This document shows positions 45,591 through 57,399 of a stretch of DNA of 64,000 nucleotides, piece by piece. The translations under genes were made by a program, and so were the position numbers. This DNA is from Monodelphis domestica (taxonomy: Eukaryota > Chordata > Mammalia > Didelphimorphia > Didelphidae): the NCBI RefSeq assembly GCF_027887165.1, contig NC_077228.1, positions 384,438,456 through 384,502,455 on the forward strand, in the 5' to 3' direction. The notes beneath the pieces are model-generated. The model had not been told where the DNA came from and did no database searches. It was given only the letters and a program-made list of their open reading frames with translations. Within the stretch, counting starts at the first letter, position 1, and each line of letters starts with the position of its first letter.

Positions 45591-46386
45591 CTCCACCTTT
45601 GATTATTCCTTTCTTTTGTCATTCCTATCAATTTGCTGTATAAGGTTGATTTGCAACATTCTTTCATGCAATTGTTAATAGTTTACAATTTTGAAGTTTT
45701 TTTTGTTCATATCCTTTGAACATTTCTCTATTGGTTTTAGTATTTTTTTGGTGGTGGTGGTCGGGGTTCTTTGTAATGTTAAGGTCCAGGATTTCACCCA
45801 CCACCATGGAAGTCCACGAACAATGCAAACTGGCAGAGAAAGGCCATTTATTGAACTGATACGCGCATCAGTGGGAAGCTCTATCATCAGAGTTCCGAGT
45901 TGCTTCTGACAGGCTGGGCTTTTTATACTTTTCTGTAGGTACCTTACCATCCTTGGAATTTTGCCTGCACATATGGCCCTTATCTGCTTCCTACTATTCT
46001 TGGAGCTTTGACAATTCTATATTGTTGGGGTCCCCCTGACCTGTCGTTTGATATTTTTTGTTGGGGTCTTCCTGGCCTTTATCTGGTACCTACTTCAGCT
46101 GGAGGTTTGGCATATTTACGGTTCTGATAAGTTTCTCAAGGCTGACCAGCTCATTAGGCCTTCCTGCTAGGATTTGGTATATTTACGGTTCTGACAGGTC
46201 AGCTTGTTAGGCCCTCAAGTTTGGCCATTTTCCGGCCTCCCTCAGTAACTTAGATATCAAATTCTTATCAGATTTTTCCCCAGTTAACTGCTTTCCTTCT
46301 TAAAGTTGTATTCATGTTTTTAGCAATTTTTTTCAGTTTCATGTAATCAAAATTATCGTTTACTTTTCATAATTGCTTTTACCCTT
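45590..46386 (-). repeat. L1 ORF2 relic, antisense, split by an LTR
   Basis: On the - strand it reads PIEKCSKDMNKKNF and DYMKLKK-like patches of ORF2; the two halves lie at 45590-45772 and 46249-46386. Confidence 0.7.
45777..46244 (-). mobile_element. Solo LTR (fossil) in L1, 4-bp TSD
   Basis: 468 bp; GTAA at 45773-45776 and 46245-46248. On the - strand it has a TATA box (AAGTATAAAAAGCCC) and CAATAAATGG poly(A) signal, so promoter, R and U5 parts are recognisable. Different family from the others here. Confidence 0.8.
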
Positions 46387-46870
46387 TGTATTATTTAGAA
46401 TGTGTACCCCGAACTACATTTTCCACAATCCACTTTTCTTCTTCCTGTACTTGCGTCATTGGGTAATTGGGTATTCAGTTTCAGTTTTCTCCCCGCTGGC
46501 TCTCTCCTCCAGAGGCTCTCTTTTAATTAGACCAGCGTGGAGGAAGGGAGCAGCTTTATTTTCACTGGAGTTACTTTCCCTTTGATCTAAGTTGATTTAA
46601 AAAAATAGTATTAAAATAATACTTGGAGGGAGCATCTGGGTAGCTCAGTGGATTGAGAGCCAGGCCTCGAGATGGGAGGTCCTAGGTTCAAATCTGGCCT
46701 CAGACACTTCCCAGCTGTGTGACCTTGGTCAAGTCACTTGACCACCCTTATCACTCTTCTGCCTTGGAACCAGTACACAGTATTGATTCCAAGATGGAAG
46801 GTAAGGGTTAAAAAAAAAAAACAAAATAAAATAATACTTATAGTATCAGATATTAATTTCAATCTTTACA
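46387..46870 (+). mobile_element. Left LTR of the large ERV (fossil), with SINE
   Basis: Starts TGTATTATTTAGAATGTG and ends AATTTCAATCTTTACA, as does 56220-56488. The SINE at 46625-46827 sits inside. Confidence 0.75.
46625..46827 (+). repeat. Marsupial CORE-SINE inside LTR, perfect TSD
   Basis: AAAATAATACTT is repeated at 46613-46624 and 46828-46839; near-consensus body. Confidence 0.93.
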
Positions 46871-47467
46871 TTTTGGCAAAAGAGACTTAGAACTCAGAGC
46901 TTTTTTTTTTTTTTTAAAGCCTGTCCTGCCAGGCTTCAGCTGAGTTCTCCTGCTCCCTCCTACCCCCACTACATTCAGAGACTGGTAAAGCTGGTAGCCA
47001 TGGCCCTGCCTATTGGCGGTTCCAGGCCCACTCAAAGCCCCCCTGCCGTTTCAAGCTCTGCTAGCTTGCAGACCCTCCCAGCTTGGCTACTCATGCACCT
47101 GCCACTTCTGCTGCCACTTTCTACCACTTCTGCTGACCCCTGCTCCTGTTCCAGCTGGTGACCTATTAGCCTCAACCAGGCTTTTTGTCTTGGCAGGGAG
47201 GGTCCTGGTTCTCTTTCAACAACCCCAGCCCCTTCCCTGCTTTACCAAAGCTGCCTTACTTCGGTCTCTCTCAGTCTCTGCCAGGTTTTGTAGTCATATC
47301 CTCTATTTTTGTTTCTGGCAGTCCCTAACCACACCCCTTATCCGGAAACACCTCCCAGTTGTTGTGCTGCCTCTTGGCCACTAGAGGTCAATATTGAGCA
47401 TGGATTTGTTCTCTAATTTTCTCTCTCTTTTTTTTTACTTTCTCTTTTATTTTTTTCCTTTTCCTGC

Positions 47468-48133
47468 TGTAACAGTTAAAATTATAGTTGAGACTAAAAA
47501 AAAATCTAAATTTAAATGGTCGCCTGGGGAAATCCCAAATAATAAAATACCCAAGTCAGCTGCCAAATTTTTATGGTGATTTAATTACAACAGGAGGAAG
47601 AAAATATTAGAGGGAGAGAAGGAAAGAGGGAGAGAAGGAAAGGAGTTTAACTCAGAACCACTCTGGCTCAGGCTGAGCCAAAGTGGGCGTTAAGGCCTTG
47701 GAGAGCCAAGGCAGGGAAAGGGGTCAGTCCTTATCACCCACGCGACCAATCTGAAGGAAAGCAGTCTGCGGGGCTCCTCCAACCTCAAGCTCCAGGATCG
47801 AACTAAACTCTAGCCCTCCTCATAGGAAGTCCTGAGAACTCCAGAGGCTGTCCTCTACCTCACTTCCTGAATCTCACATGTACCAATGGTGGCTCAAGCT
47901 TGACTTAGGACGACCCAAGTCCTTTTTTTGCACATGTTTGTTAAAGGCCATTTTCTCAAATAATCAAATCTTGAGTTTGATGCAGCCCTTCCCTACTGAG
48001 TAGGGTGGGGAATGTGGGTTTCCAAGACCTGATTCTGTTATTCCAAGTATTTCTATTGTTATTGATCAGGAAATAGCTAAATCTGATCTTCTAAATAATG
48101 GTCTGATTAGGGTGGAATAGTTTTGAAATTCCA
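47468..48133 (-). mobile_element. Solo LTR (fossil), 4-bp TSD, in ERV leader
   Basis: 666 bp; CTGC at 47464-47467 and 48134-48137. Its - strand start (TGGAATTTCAAAACTATTCC) aligns with the + strand start of 19062-19755. Confidence 0.85.
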
Positions 48134-48479
48134 CTGCTTAGCTACAGTGGTTGTTTGCTGCCACTAGAGGGCAGCAACAAATAAATAATTAAAATTTCCC
48201 TTTTTGTTTATGAATAAAAATCCAATAAAATAATAAAAAATAAAATGAGTTAAATATCCTCACCTTACTCTACCCATCCCTTATAATAATAACAATGTTT
48301 TAATAAGTATACATATTTTATCTAAATGCCACTTTGCATGAAAGTCTTCTGCTTTTTGCCCAATTAGAGACATTTAAGATTCCAAATTACCCACTTCTCC
48401 TAATACTCCTAGGAAATTTTATTTTTCTGATCTTCAATATTAAGACAAAAAATGATACTATATGAGAGATTAAGGCAGA

Positions 48480-49970
48480 AATGCAGGCCAATAGGCAAAT
48501 TCATTTGGAAAATTTTAAACACTACTTACATGATCTACTGAAAAATGCTGGTCCCATTCAAAACAAGTCTGAATTTTGTGAACCTGTTCCTGATCCACTA
48601 AGTGAGGAAAATACTATTTCTCCAGAAATGGAAACGAGGCACCCCTCTCTTATATATCAAGTACCAACCCTCCTCTCTTGTACACTGAAATGTCTCTCTC
48701 ATGCTCTGCAACTCCTGGATAATTTTACCTCCCCTGATCCTTCTTCTAATCCCCCCATCCTCTCCTGTCCCTTCTCCCACCCCACAATCAGTTCTAGCCC
48801 CAAAGAAATCTCATCCTCCTACCATACCTGTTACTATCCATTTTGCCTCAGTATCCCTACAGTCAACTTCTAAGGAACCACAGCCATTGAATGATTCCTA
48901 TGAAGTCCTTTTCCTCTTAAGGGAAGTGACTGAAATGGGATGCAATGGGAATGTGGTAACCCTAAGACACCATATACATTTCACTCCTCAAGAAATTAGA
49001 GAATTGAAATATAATATACCTTGTTTTGAATGAGAACCAATCTGGCAACCAAGAAAATGGCTGATATTTTTTATCAATATGACCCATCCTATAAGAATGT
49101 TGAGAATTTGCTCAATGTTTTTCTAACAGAACGTGAGAAAAATAAGATCATCTCTCATGTTAATAAGGTTCAGGGGAGTAATGTGGCACACTGGCCAGCT
49201 CAAGATCCTGACTGGGATTATAACAGTCTCAAGGACTAGTTTCAATTAAATCATTGTAAGGAGGCCATTATAAAAGCAATGCAAGAATGCTCCAAAGATA
49301 TGGAAACATGGACCAAATTTGAAAGTCTTAGACAATCTGATGATGAGACACCCTCACAATTCATGGATAAATTCATTGAGTTTGGGGGTCAGTACCTAGA
49401 CCTTGATATTTCCAAAGAAAAAGATATTAAACAAATAAAGAGACATTTTGTCAACAACTCTTGCAGGGTGGTCCATGATTATTTTAGGATGCATTGCCCA
49501 TGGTGGCCTCAGATGGACCTTGAAGAGTTGAGGAAAACTTCTGCTTATGTCTTTAAAGGCCAAAAAGAAAAATAGAAAGAACCTACTAATGTCATAGAAA
49601 CCTTGAAAAAAGAAATCAGATATTTAAAGGATAGGTTTGATAAGACAAAGGGCATGATACTCAACTAATGGCACTAGTCCCTCTCCAAAAACCTAACTAT
49701 CAGGCCCTTATCTGCCACTTCTGTCAGAAGAAGGGCCACATAATGATGAACTGTAGGAATTTTTCCTGGGAAATGAGGAACTATATTCATTGGAGAAATT
49801 CTTATATATTTCAGGAATCATAACTTTAGAACTGATAATAATAATTCTAGGAACATACATCAGGCACCTGACTACTCATACCAAATGACCCCACAGCAGT
49901 ATATTTTGAGTGGAGTTCATCTCTGAACCAACCAGGGTGCTACTTCCCCTCAGGGGAATCCAAGGAACTA
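48480..49970 (+). pseudogene. ERV gag remains (fossil)
   Basis: Matrix/capsid-like sequence of the gammaretrovirus kind, then a zinc knuckle CHFCQKKGHIMMNC near 49710. Broken in several places; not expressed as a host gene as far as the sequence shows. Confidence 0.75.
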
Positions 49971-52698
49971 CCCAAAGATTATAAAGGTATGGGGGGGGGG
50001 GTTAGGGCACAGGAATAAGAGAATACAACCTTTGATTTGCCAGACCCTGACGTCTTGCTACCTGTTGTCCCTATCCACCGCCCCCACCTCACTAATGAGC
50101 CCCATGTAACATTAAAGGTTGGTAACACCTATTATGATTGTCTTTTGGACACTGGAGCTTCCTGGTCTATACTGAATAGACCTGATTCAGATTGCAGTGC
50201 CATTGGCTCAATTAATGTTATGGGGGTATCAGGGACATCCCTAAAGGTTCCCAAACTTTCCTCTAGAATAGTGTCTGTAGGACAGACACTTAGTGTGAAA
50301 CACTCTTTCCTCTTAATGCCTGGCTCCCCTATAAATTTTCTGGGGAGAGACCTTTTATGCAAGCTCGGGGCCACAATAACTTGTTCTCTAGATGGCCCTA
50401 TGACACTGAAATTGCCTGAGGAATCCTTAACTTTACTCACTGCACTTCTTTCAGATGCTCATGAAATGAAGGGGACTCCTATTTTTGAGATCCCAACTGA
50501 TATACCTGAGTCTCTCTGGGCCACATCATCTTCTGATGTTGGCCTACTTAAATCGGCTATTCTCTATCCAAATTCAAACAAAATCTAACCCACCTCCTTC
50601 CATTCCTCAGAACCCTCTTTCAAAGGTGGCAATTGATGGAATTACACCAGTAATACATTCCCTGATTGACCAAGGCATCACAATTCACTGTAAATCTGAA
50701 TACAATATGCCCACCCTGTCTGTTAAAAAGCCAAAACTGGGGCCCAATGGCAAGCATCTCTATTGCTTTGTCCAGGATTTGAGAGCTGTGAACAATCACA
50801 TTATAAAGAGACACCCTGTAGTTTCTAACAGAAATACTATTGTTTCTTCTATTTCTAGCATAGCTACATATTTTACAGTAGTAGATTTGTGCTCAGCTTT
50901 CTTTTCTATACCTATACATGAGAACTCCAGGCATATATTTGCTTTCACCTGGAAGGGCTCCCATTGGACATGGGCTAGTTTGCCTCTGGGCTTTGTGGAC
51001 AGCCCAACCTTGTTTGCACAATTCTTAACTGCTGATTCAGATGCCATAAAATTTAAATACAGCTGTTTAATTCAGTATATGGATGATTTGCTCTTGACTT
51101 CACCAAATGCTGAAGCATACCAAGAGGATAGCAAGCACTTTATTTTAGAGTTACATAAGAGAGGCCATAAGGTCTCCAAAGACAAAGTTCAGGGGTATCT
51201 CTCCGAGGTACAATATTTAGGCTTCATTTTAACTCCTGAGTCCTGTTTAATTTCTCGCAAGCATATTGAAAATTTCCAAAAGTTAAGTGCTCCTACCACT
51301 AAAAAGCAATTGGAGCAATATGATTTTGTCGGCAATCGATCATTAAGCCCCTTGTAGCACTTCCAAAAAAACCCAGTCCCTGAACCACTTAAATTGGAAA
51401 TAGAACACCTAATAGCTCTTTCAAATTTAAAACAAGCTATCTTGTCTGCCTCTGCTCTAGGCATACCAAATTATGATAAACCATTTACCTTATATGTCCA
51501 TGAACAGAAAAGGGTAGCTTCAGGTGTTCTAACTCAACTTTTGGGACCTGCTCAACACCCAATAGCCTATTATTCAGCCCAACTTGACCCAGTAGCTGCC
51601 AGAGCACCACCATGCCTTAGAGGAATAGCTGCCAAAGCTTTATTGGTAACCAAATCTGCCAATTTGGTATTGGGATGCCCTTTTACCATAATATGCCCAC
51701 ACTAGGATGAGGCATTGTTATTAAGACATAGAACACAGGCATTTACTGACCAAAGGATTACTAGATATGAGATAACCCTACTAAATAATGAACATATCAC
51801 ACAAAAATACTGTGGAGTTCTTAATCCTGCAAACTTGCTGTCTGATTTGCCAACTTCTGGAGAACCTTTACACAATTATACATCTTTAGTGTTCATTGTC
51901 GATAAACATAATGATTTGCTGGACACCCCTTTGGATAATTTGGATTTAATATTATTTACAGATGGTTCTTCATTTATGAGGGATGTGACATATGTAGGAA
52001 ATTCAATCAGGGTTGTTTTAAGAATGTAGCATTGGGAGGCAGACCTTTAAGCAATATGCCATTCCAATGTCTGCAAATAGACTACATTTCCATGCCAAAT
52101 GACAAGGGATTCAAATATGCACTGGTTATTATGGATTGTTTGATGAGATGGGTTGAGGCATATCCAACTGTGTAATAACACAGTGTAATAACACAGCCAC
52201 AGTAGTAAAATCATTACTGAAAGAAATAATTCCTAGGTATGGCATTCCTGATATTATAAACTCAGACAGGGGCTCACATTTCACTTCTCAAATCTTGCAA
52301 GAATTGTATAAGAACTTGGGTATAAAAAGTAGTTTGCATGATGTATATAGACCTCAGAGGTCAGGGCAAGTCGAACACATGAAAAAGGAATTGAAAACAA
52401 CCATAGGGAAACTGTGCACAAACACACTTGAAGTGGACAGATGTTCTTTTAGCTTTATTTCAACTGAGGATAAGATGCAGAGGTGAGTTGCATATCTCCC
52501 TATTCAAAATTCTATATGATCAACCTTTGTGGCATGATGGTAGAATAGCAAAACCATCATATGTATCTATGCTGAAAGGAGAATGTCAATCCCATACCTA
52601 TTTAGTAGAAATACAAAATAGGTTGGAAGAAATAAAAAAGCTAGAATTGTTACTACAAAGGAAACCACTGAATTTCTCACTTAACAATATCAAGCCTG

Positions 52699-52993
52699 TG
52701 TAAAAATGGAGATTTGAACCCCAGTCCTTGGTATTTCCCAGAATTCCCTATAATCTCACCTGGGTCCCCACCTGGGCAAGAACACAATTTGTATTTAAAC
52801 TGGCTGCAATGCCTACTTCGGCCTCTCTCTTCCTCAACTTGAAACATTGCAGCATGTAGTAATTGGGTTGTGAATGAGCTAATCAGCCCTAGGCACGTGG
52901 CTTATTAATTTGTATCTCTGATTTCTAATAATCGTTAATAAACCTCATAAAATATAATACTTATATTACCAGAGACTAAATTTAACTTTTACA
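52699..52993 (+). mobile_element. Solo LTR (fossil) in integrase region, 4-bp TSD
   Basis: 295 bp, TGTAAAAATGGAG to CTTTTACA. CCTG at 52695-52698 and 52994-52997. Confidence 0.9.
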
Positions 52994-53033
52994 CCTGGAG
53001 ATAAAGTGTATGTGAAGAATTTTGTTAGAGAAA

Positions 53034-53349
53034 TGTAAAAATGGAGATTTGAACCCCGGACTTCAATTCCCAGAAGTCCTTGGAACTTTTTGGTAGCTCC
53101 CAGAGTTCCCTGTAATCCCACTGAGATCCCCACCTGGGTGAGATCAACATTTTTTTTTAAACTGGCTGTAAAGCCTATTGAGGTCTCTTCCTGTACTCTG
53201 AGATTGCAAGGATGTAGTGAGTAGACTAAGTGCAGGGGCTCACCAATGGTCATGTGGTTTATTATTTTGTATCCTTGATTTCTAACAATCTTAACAAATC
53301 TCATAAAATATAATACTTTTAGCAGAAAAACTAAATTTTAATCATAACA
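53034..53349 (+). mobile_element. Second solo LTR (fossil) of the same family, 4-bp TSD
   Basis: 316 bp, TGTAAAAATGGAG to AATCATAACA. GAAA at 53030-53033 and 53350-53353. Only 40 bp of integrase sequence separates it from the LTR before it. Confidence 0.9.
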
Positions 53350-53460
53350 GAAACATTGACAGAGCTGAGATGGATAGGTCCTTTAGAAGCAATTAAGATT
53401 ACTCCCACTTCCATTAAAGTTTCTGGAAAGGATACATGGTATCATGCCTTGCATGTAAAA

Positions 53461-55101
53461 TAGCATTATTCCCACAATATTGACAGCAACACAGGATATG
53501 AGGAAGAAAATCTTGAATAAAATGCAAAAATAATATAGAAAAAATCTGAAGTAATGCCAAATGCCCTAACAATAACGTCAATGGTCCCCATAAATGAGAA
53601 ACACAAGAGTACAAGAAAAGACAGAATAAAAGCACTGCAAAATAATAATGAGATAGTCCCAGGTATCAAGAAAAATAGCTCCAGATAAGAACAGATCTCT
53701 GCTAATAATGAAATAGTTAATTAACAAGGAAAACTCATCTCTGCTAAAACCACACACACCACTGTGCATAATCTTTAGCAACAGCAAGAAAGTATAAATC
53801 AAAGATAAAAGAAAATTTCTATCTCAAAAAAGATTCAAATAACAAAATCTCTCAATATTCATATCTCCAACAAACCATAATTCCAAAGAACAAGAAACCA
53901 AATCATAAAAGTCAATATCAAATTTCAAACTATAGGACACACTTATAAATCTGAAAAAAAAAATGCATTACTTACACCCACACTTGAAGATTTCACACTG
54001 TTGAAAAACATACATCCACTCATGAAGAGTCAAACCAAAGATTCACATGCATGCATGAAGAATTCACATTTATTTCCATGCATATGCACACATGAAGAAA
54101 AGTCAGTCTTATACATATTATAATCTTAACACACAGTCCTGTATGTTAAAATCATCAGAGAACACAGGACTTCAATCAAGGCGAGATGACAAGCAACATG
54201 TGAATGCAATACAGAGGAAGGCTCATGACGTGTCATGCAATCAACACCAACGATACCAAAAGAATTTTGAAAAATAGGACTAATGATGAGGGGTCACATA
54301 TTTCATCATACATGTCAACTTCACATATAGGTACATGCATATATATTCATATTAAAGTATAATATGAAGAAGACTCATGGATGAGGTAAGTATGTAACAA
54401 CTCATAAATAATGCACACACATAATTCATACAGACTTTTTTTTGAACTTCTGCAGGTCGCAGGCAGACAGGAAGCTACACAATTCTTGTCTGAATGATGT
54501 CTGAACAGAACTCATATGCAAATGTAGCATAATGTACATATGTAAAATTTGTACAGAAATAACAATGTACATTTGTAAAATACTAATGAATTAATTTACT
54601 AATATTAAATCTTTAGGATACTTAAATTTACTAATATCTAACACACAGGGAAAGTGTACTTTAGGGAAGTTTGAAACTCAAGGTAGATTAGGGACAGAAT
54701 GTATTATACCTTATGATAAATTGACAAACATAGGTACTTTATGAATTAAGTTTATAAAAGCTCTTACTTAGAATGTTATAGTTCATTGTGATAAGAAAGT
54801 TTACATTGTTATGAAACTGTTATGATTGTTATTTGTGTTCAAAAACATATTTCTGTATTGGGATTTGCTTTTCATTACCTCTCCCATTTTCCTACAACCC
54901 AAATCTTAGACTAGGATTTAGATAGATTAGAATAGTGAAGATAGATTAAGATTTTTTATTTTGGGGGTGGTGACATAATAGGATGTTAGATTCTCATAGA
55001 ATAGACAATTAGAATAAATTACCATATAATTCAGGTGAGTATATATACATAATAAGCAAACAAAAACTGGTTGCTTTGTTTGATGACAAAAATGGGGGAT
55101 T
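53461..55101 (+). other. Non-coding tail of the ERV, no env recognised
   Basis: A-rich; open frames are short and show no envelope signature (no signal peptide followed by furin site, no transmembrane anchor in sense). Closes with a polypurine-like AAAAATGGGGGATT before the LTR at 55102. Confidence 0.5.
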
Positions 55102-55749
55102 TGTAATCAAGAAAAAATGGCAAAAAGCAGAATAAAACCTGAAAGGTAATGAAAATGGAACCAAGAGAAGCAGATGGAAAAATCATGAGCCAGCAGGGGA
55201 AGAATTCCATGGAATTCCAAAGAAGATTCAAAGAGAAAAACTATTGGTCAGAACTAGGTCCGGTCACTCTTCTCACTTCTCTCACTGACTCTCTCACCAG
55301 AGACTCTGACCAGAGCTAGAGAGCAGAGTTGGTTTTCCACATACTTTTTCCTACCTGGTTGTTGCTGAAGAAGGGTTTCTGCTTTTTGTTGAAGATCATC
55401 CTGAATCATCATTTTACTTGATAATGTGATCTCCCATCAAACATAGCTATAGAAAAGATAGGAGTAGGGTCTCCCCAGCCCCTCTGTCCCACTTTTCCAC
55501 TCATTTATCTTTCTTTCCCCAGAAATAAGTCATTTAGTGTTCCAAAGACTGTCTCTGAAGTTTGTAATAGGAGGGAAGAGATAAAAACAGAAGAAAGTTG
55601 GGAGGGGTTTGAATCACTCTTGATCAGATCCAGACTCCATTAAGCTTAGTGAGGAAAAAGGAAGTGGCTGCACTTTAATCAGCCCCCTCCAGTAGCTGAT
55701 TTCCTGTTCCTAGCACTTTGAGGCTCCCTCTCTCAATCCCACTATTACA
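55102..55749 (+). mobile_element. LTR (fossil), 648 bp
   Basis: TGTAATCAAG to CACTATTACA, directly after a polypurine-like tract. Flanks GATT and ATCC do not match, so it may be the 3' LTR of an element rather than a solo insertion. No partner LTR was found in the window. Confidence 0.55.
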
Positions 55750-56219
55750 ATCCCTGTATCCTCCTGGGGGTGGGGGGGAGAATGTATTATTATTTTCCTC
55801 AGGGGACAGGGACTATGTTATTGTTGTGAACTTTGACTTGAATTTGAGCCTAATTTAGAACAAGAGACGACCTCCCAGAATCTAGAAGTCACCGTGAAGA
55901 TGCTTGCAGAGACCAGACACAACCAGAAAATCCAGAGTGAACTTTTGAGATATGGCAAATTTGAACTTTGGGGGTGTTAAAATGTTTTTGTTTTGAATGT
56001 ACACTCTTATACAAAAGGGGATTGCCCCTTAATTGGCTTTTTTGTCAATGCACCTATTATTGGTTCTGTTCCTTTTCCTTTTTTCCTCTTTTCCCCAAAT
56101 TATTGTAATTTCCCTTTAAAAACTGTAATATTTGTATATACCTCTAGTTCAAGTTATGTTAGTTATGTTATTCATGATCCATTGGGGAGACTGATCTCCC
56201 AAAGGATCACAGGGAGAAA

Positions 56220-56488
56220 TGTATTATTTAGAATGTGTACCCAGAACTACATTTCCCACAATCCCCTTTTCCTTTTCCTGTACATGCATCATTGGTTAAT
56301 TGGTTATTCAGTTTTGATTTACTCCATGCTGGCTTTCTCCCCCAGAAGCTCTCTCTGGCTTGGACTGGTATGGAGGAAGGGAACGGCTTTTTTTCCTCTG
56401 GAGTTACTTTCCCTTAACTCTAAGTTGATTTTAATAAATAGTATTAAAATAATACTTGGAGTATCAGATATTAATTTTAATCTTTACA
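56220..56488 (+). mobile_element. Right LTR of the large ERV (fossil)
   Basis: 269 bp, TGTATTATTTAGAATGTG to TTTTAATCTTTACA. The internal strip before it (ATTGGGGAGACTGATCTCCC) also occurs, reversed, beside the LTR at 16447, linking the two elements. Confidence 0.8.
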
Positions 56489-57169
56489 CCGTCATTATCA
56501 GGAGTGGGGGAATGACTTGATAAGACTAATATTTTAAGAAAATCACTTTGGTGGTTCTGCAAAGGATGGGGTGGAATTGGAAAGGCTTGAAGTTGGGAAA
56601 CCAAAAAGATTGCTATTGCAATAGTCTAAGTAACAATGATACTGATTACACATTGAGGTCTCTCTTTTTTTCAGAAATCAATTTCTTTTTCCATAACGTT
56701 GAAAGGTTTGTGATCTGTTTCTCTTCTAATCAAAAAAAAAAGTATTGTCATGAATATTCAGGTCATATATCCATTTTTAACTTATTGTGGAATAGTGTAA
56801 GATGTTGCTCTAAGTATAATTTCTACCAGATGGCTTTCCGGTTTTCCAAGTAGTTATCAGAAAGGAAGTTCTTTTCTTGGTAATGTATGATTTGGCTTAT
56901 TGAACCCTAGGTTGCCATTCGATTTTTTTCTTTTTCCAGTATAATCTATTTATCTACTTTTCTATTTATTTTTCCAGTCCTAAATGGATTTGATGATTGC
57001 TGCTTTTTGTTACCAACATAGTACAAAAGTTCAAATACATCTTCAGAGTTACTGTTTAATTCATTTCCAGTTTGTGGGTGTAGTTAAGCCATTCTTTTTC
57101 CTATAATATGAACGAGGGAATTTTTACAAATATGAGGTAGGAAAACAAAACTTCTTTCAATGTAACAAA

Positions 57170-57312
57170 GAGAGTTTATTAAATCTATTAAATAATGAAA
57201 AGCTAGCAACATAATTTAGACATGTTAGAAAATCCGTAAAAGTCCTCTCGACTGATGACTGCTTAGTAAATATAAGGATTTGAAAGTTGCATGTATGAGT
57301 TATTTCTGAATT
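57170..57312 (-). other. ZUP1: ZUP1 3' UTR with poly(A) signal
   Basis: Downstream of the ZUP1 stop on the - strand; AATAAA on that strand at 57175-57180. Confidence 0.55.
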
Positions 57313-57399
57313 CAAGAAATGTTACAGGTCATCTGGGAACTGTATAGTTCTTCAAGGAATTCTCTCAGCTGTAAAGATTTGGGAAGCTTTCATTCGAGC
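57313..57399 (-). CDS. ZUP1: ZUP1 last exon with extended C-terminus
   Basis: Acceptor ATTCTCTCTTAAG, phase 0. It encodes ARMKASQIFTAER, matching the mammalian ARRQASQVFTAE, and then FLEELYSSQMTCNIS before TGA (57313-57315). The remembered human end is EKIP-stop; one base fewer here in that position moves the frame past that stop. The exon call is firm, the exact stop slightly less so. Confidence 0.8.

Larger units (their letters stand above)
50030..53460 (+). pseudogene. ERV protease-polymerase remains (fossil)
   Basis: Parts in order: protease with LLDTGASWSIL (about 50146), reverse transcriptase with LPLGF and YMDD (about 51076), an RNase H-like stretch (about 51440-51990), integrase core with DRGSHF (about 52267), and an integrase C-terminal part around 52994-53033 and 53354-53460. 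Two solo LTRs split the last part. Broken many times. Confidence 0.85.
46387..56488 (+). mobile_element. Large broken gamma-like ERV with nested LTRs (fossil)
   Basis: Two LTRs of one family, in the same direction, bracket gag- and pol-like remains: left about 46387-46870 (enlarged by a SINE), right 56220-56488, roughly 87% alike by eye. Order: LTR, leader, gag (about 48.5-50.0 kb), protease-polymerase (about 50.0-53.5 kb), non-coding tail, LTR. No env was recognised. Later solo LTRs lie at 47468, 52699, 53034 and perhaps 55102. Broken, with more than half a dozen interruptions. CCTT before and CCGT after are at best an imperfect 4-bp duplication, so the pairing of the outer LTRs is inferred. 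Another reading assigns gag-pol to the LTR at 55102. Confidence 0.65.

Noticed and set aside
46871-46900. Primer-binding site after the left ERV LTR
   Set aside because: TTTTGGCAAAAGAG does not convincingly match a tRNA 3' end that I know.
47013-47384. 123-codon frame in GC-rich sequence
   Set aside because: Lies in the leader part of the old ERV and shows no domain; composition explains it.
53414-53802. Antisense hydrophobic frames that could suggest membrane protein or env
   Set aside because: They are antisense to the ERV, overlap each other, and arise from A-rich sense sequence.
55355-55440. Gln/Leu-rich peptide on the - strand that could be a ZUP1-like exon
   Set aside because: Lies inside the LTR, lacks splice context, and the ZUP1 end is fully accounted for at 57313-57399.
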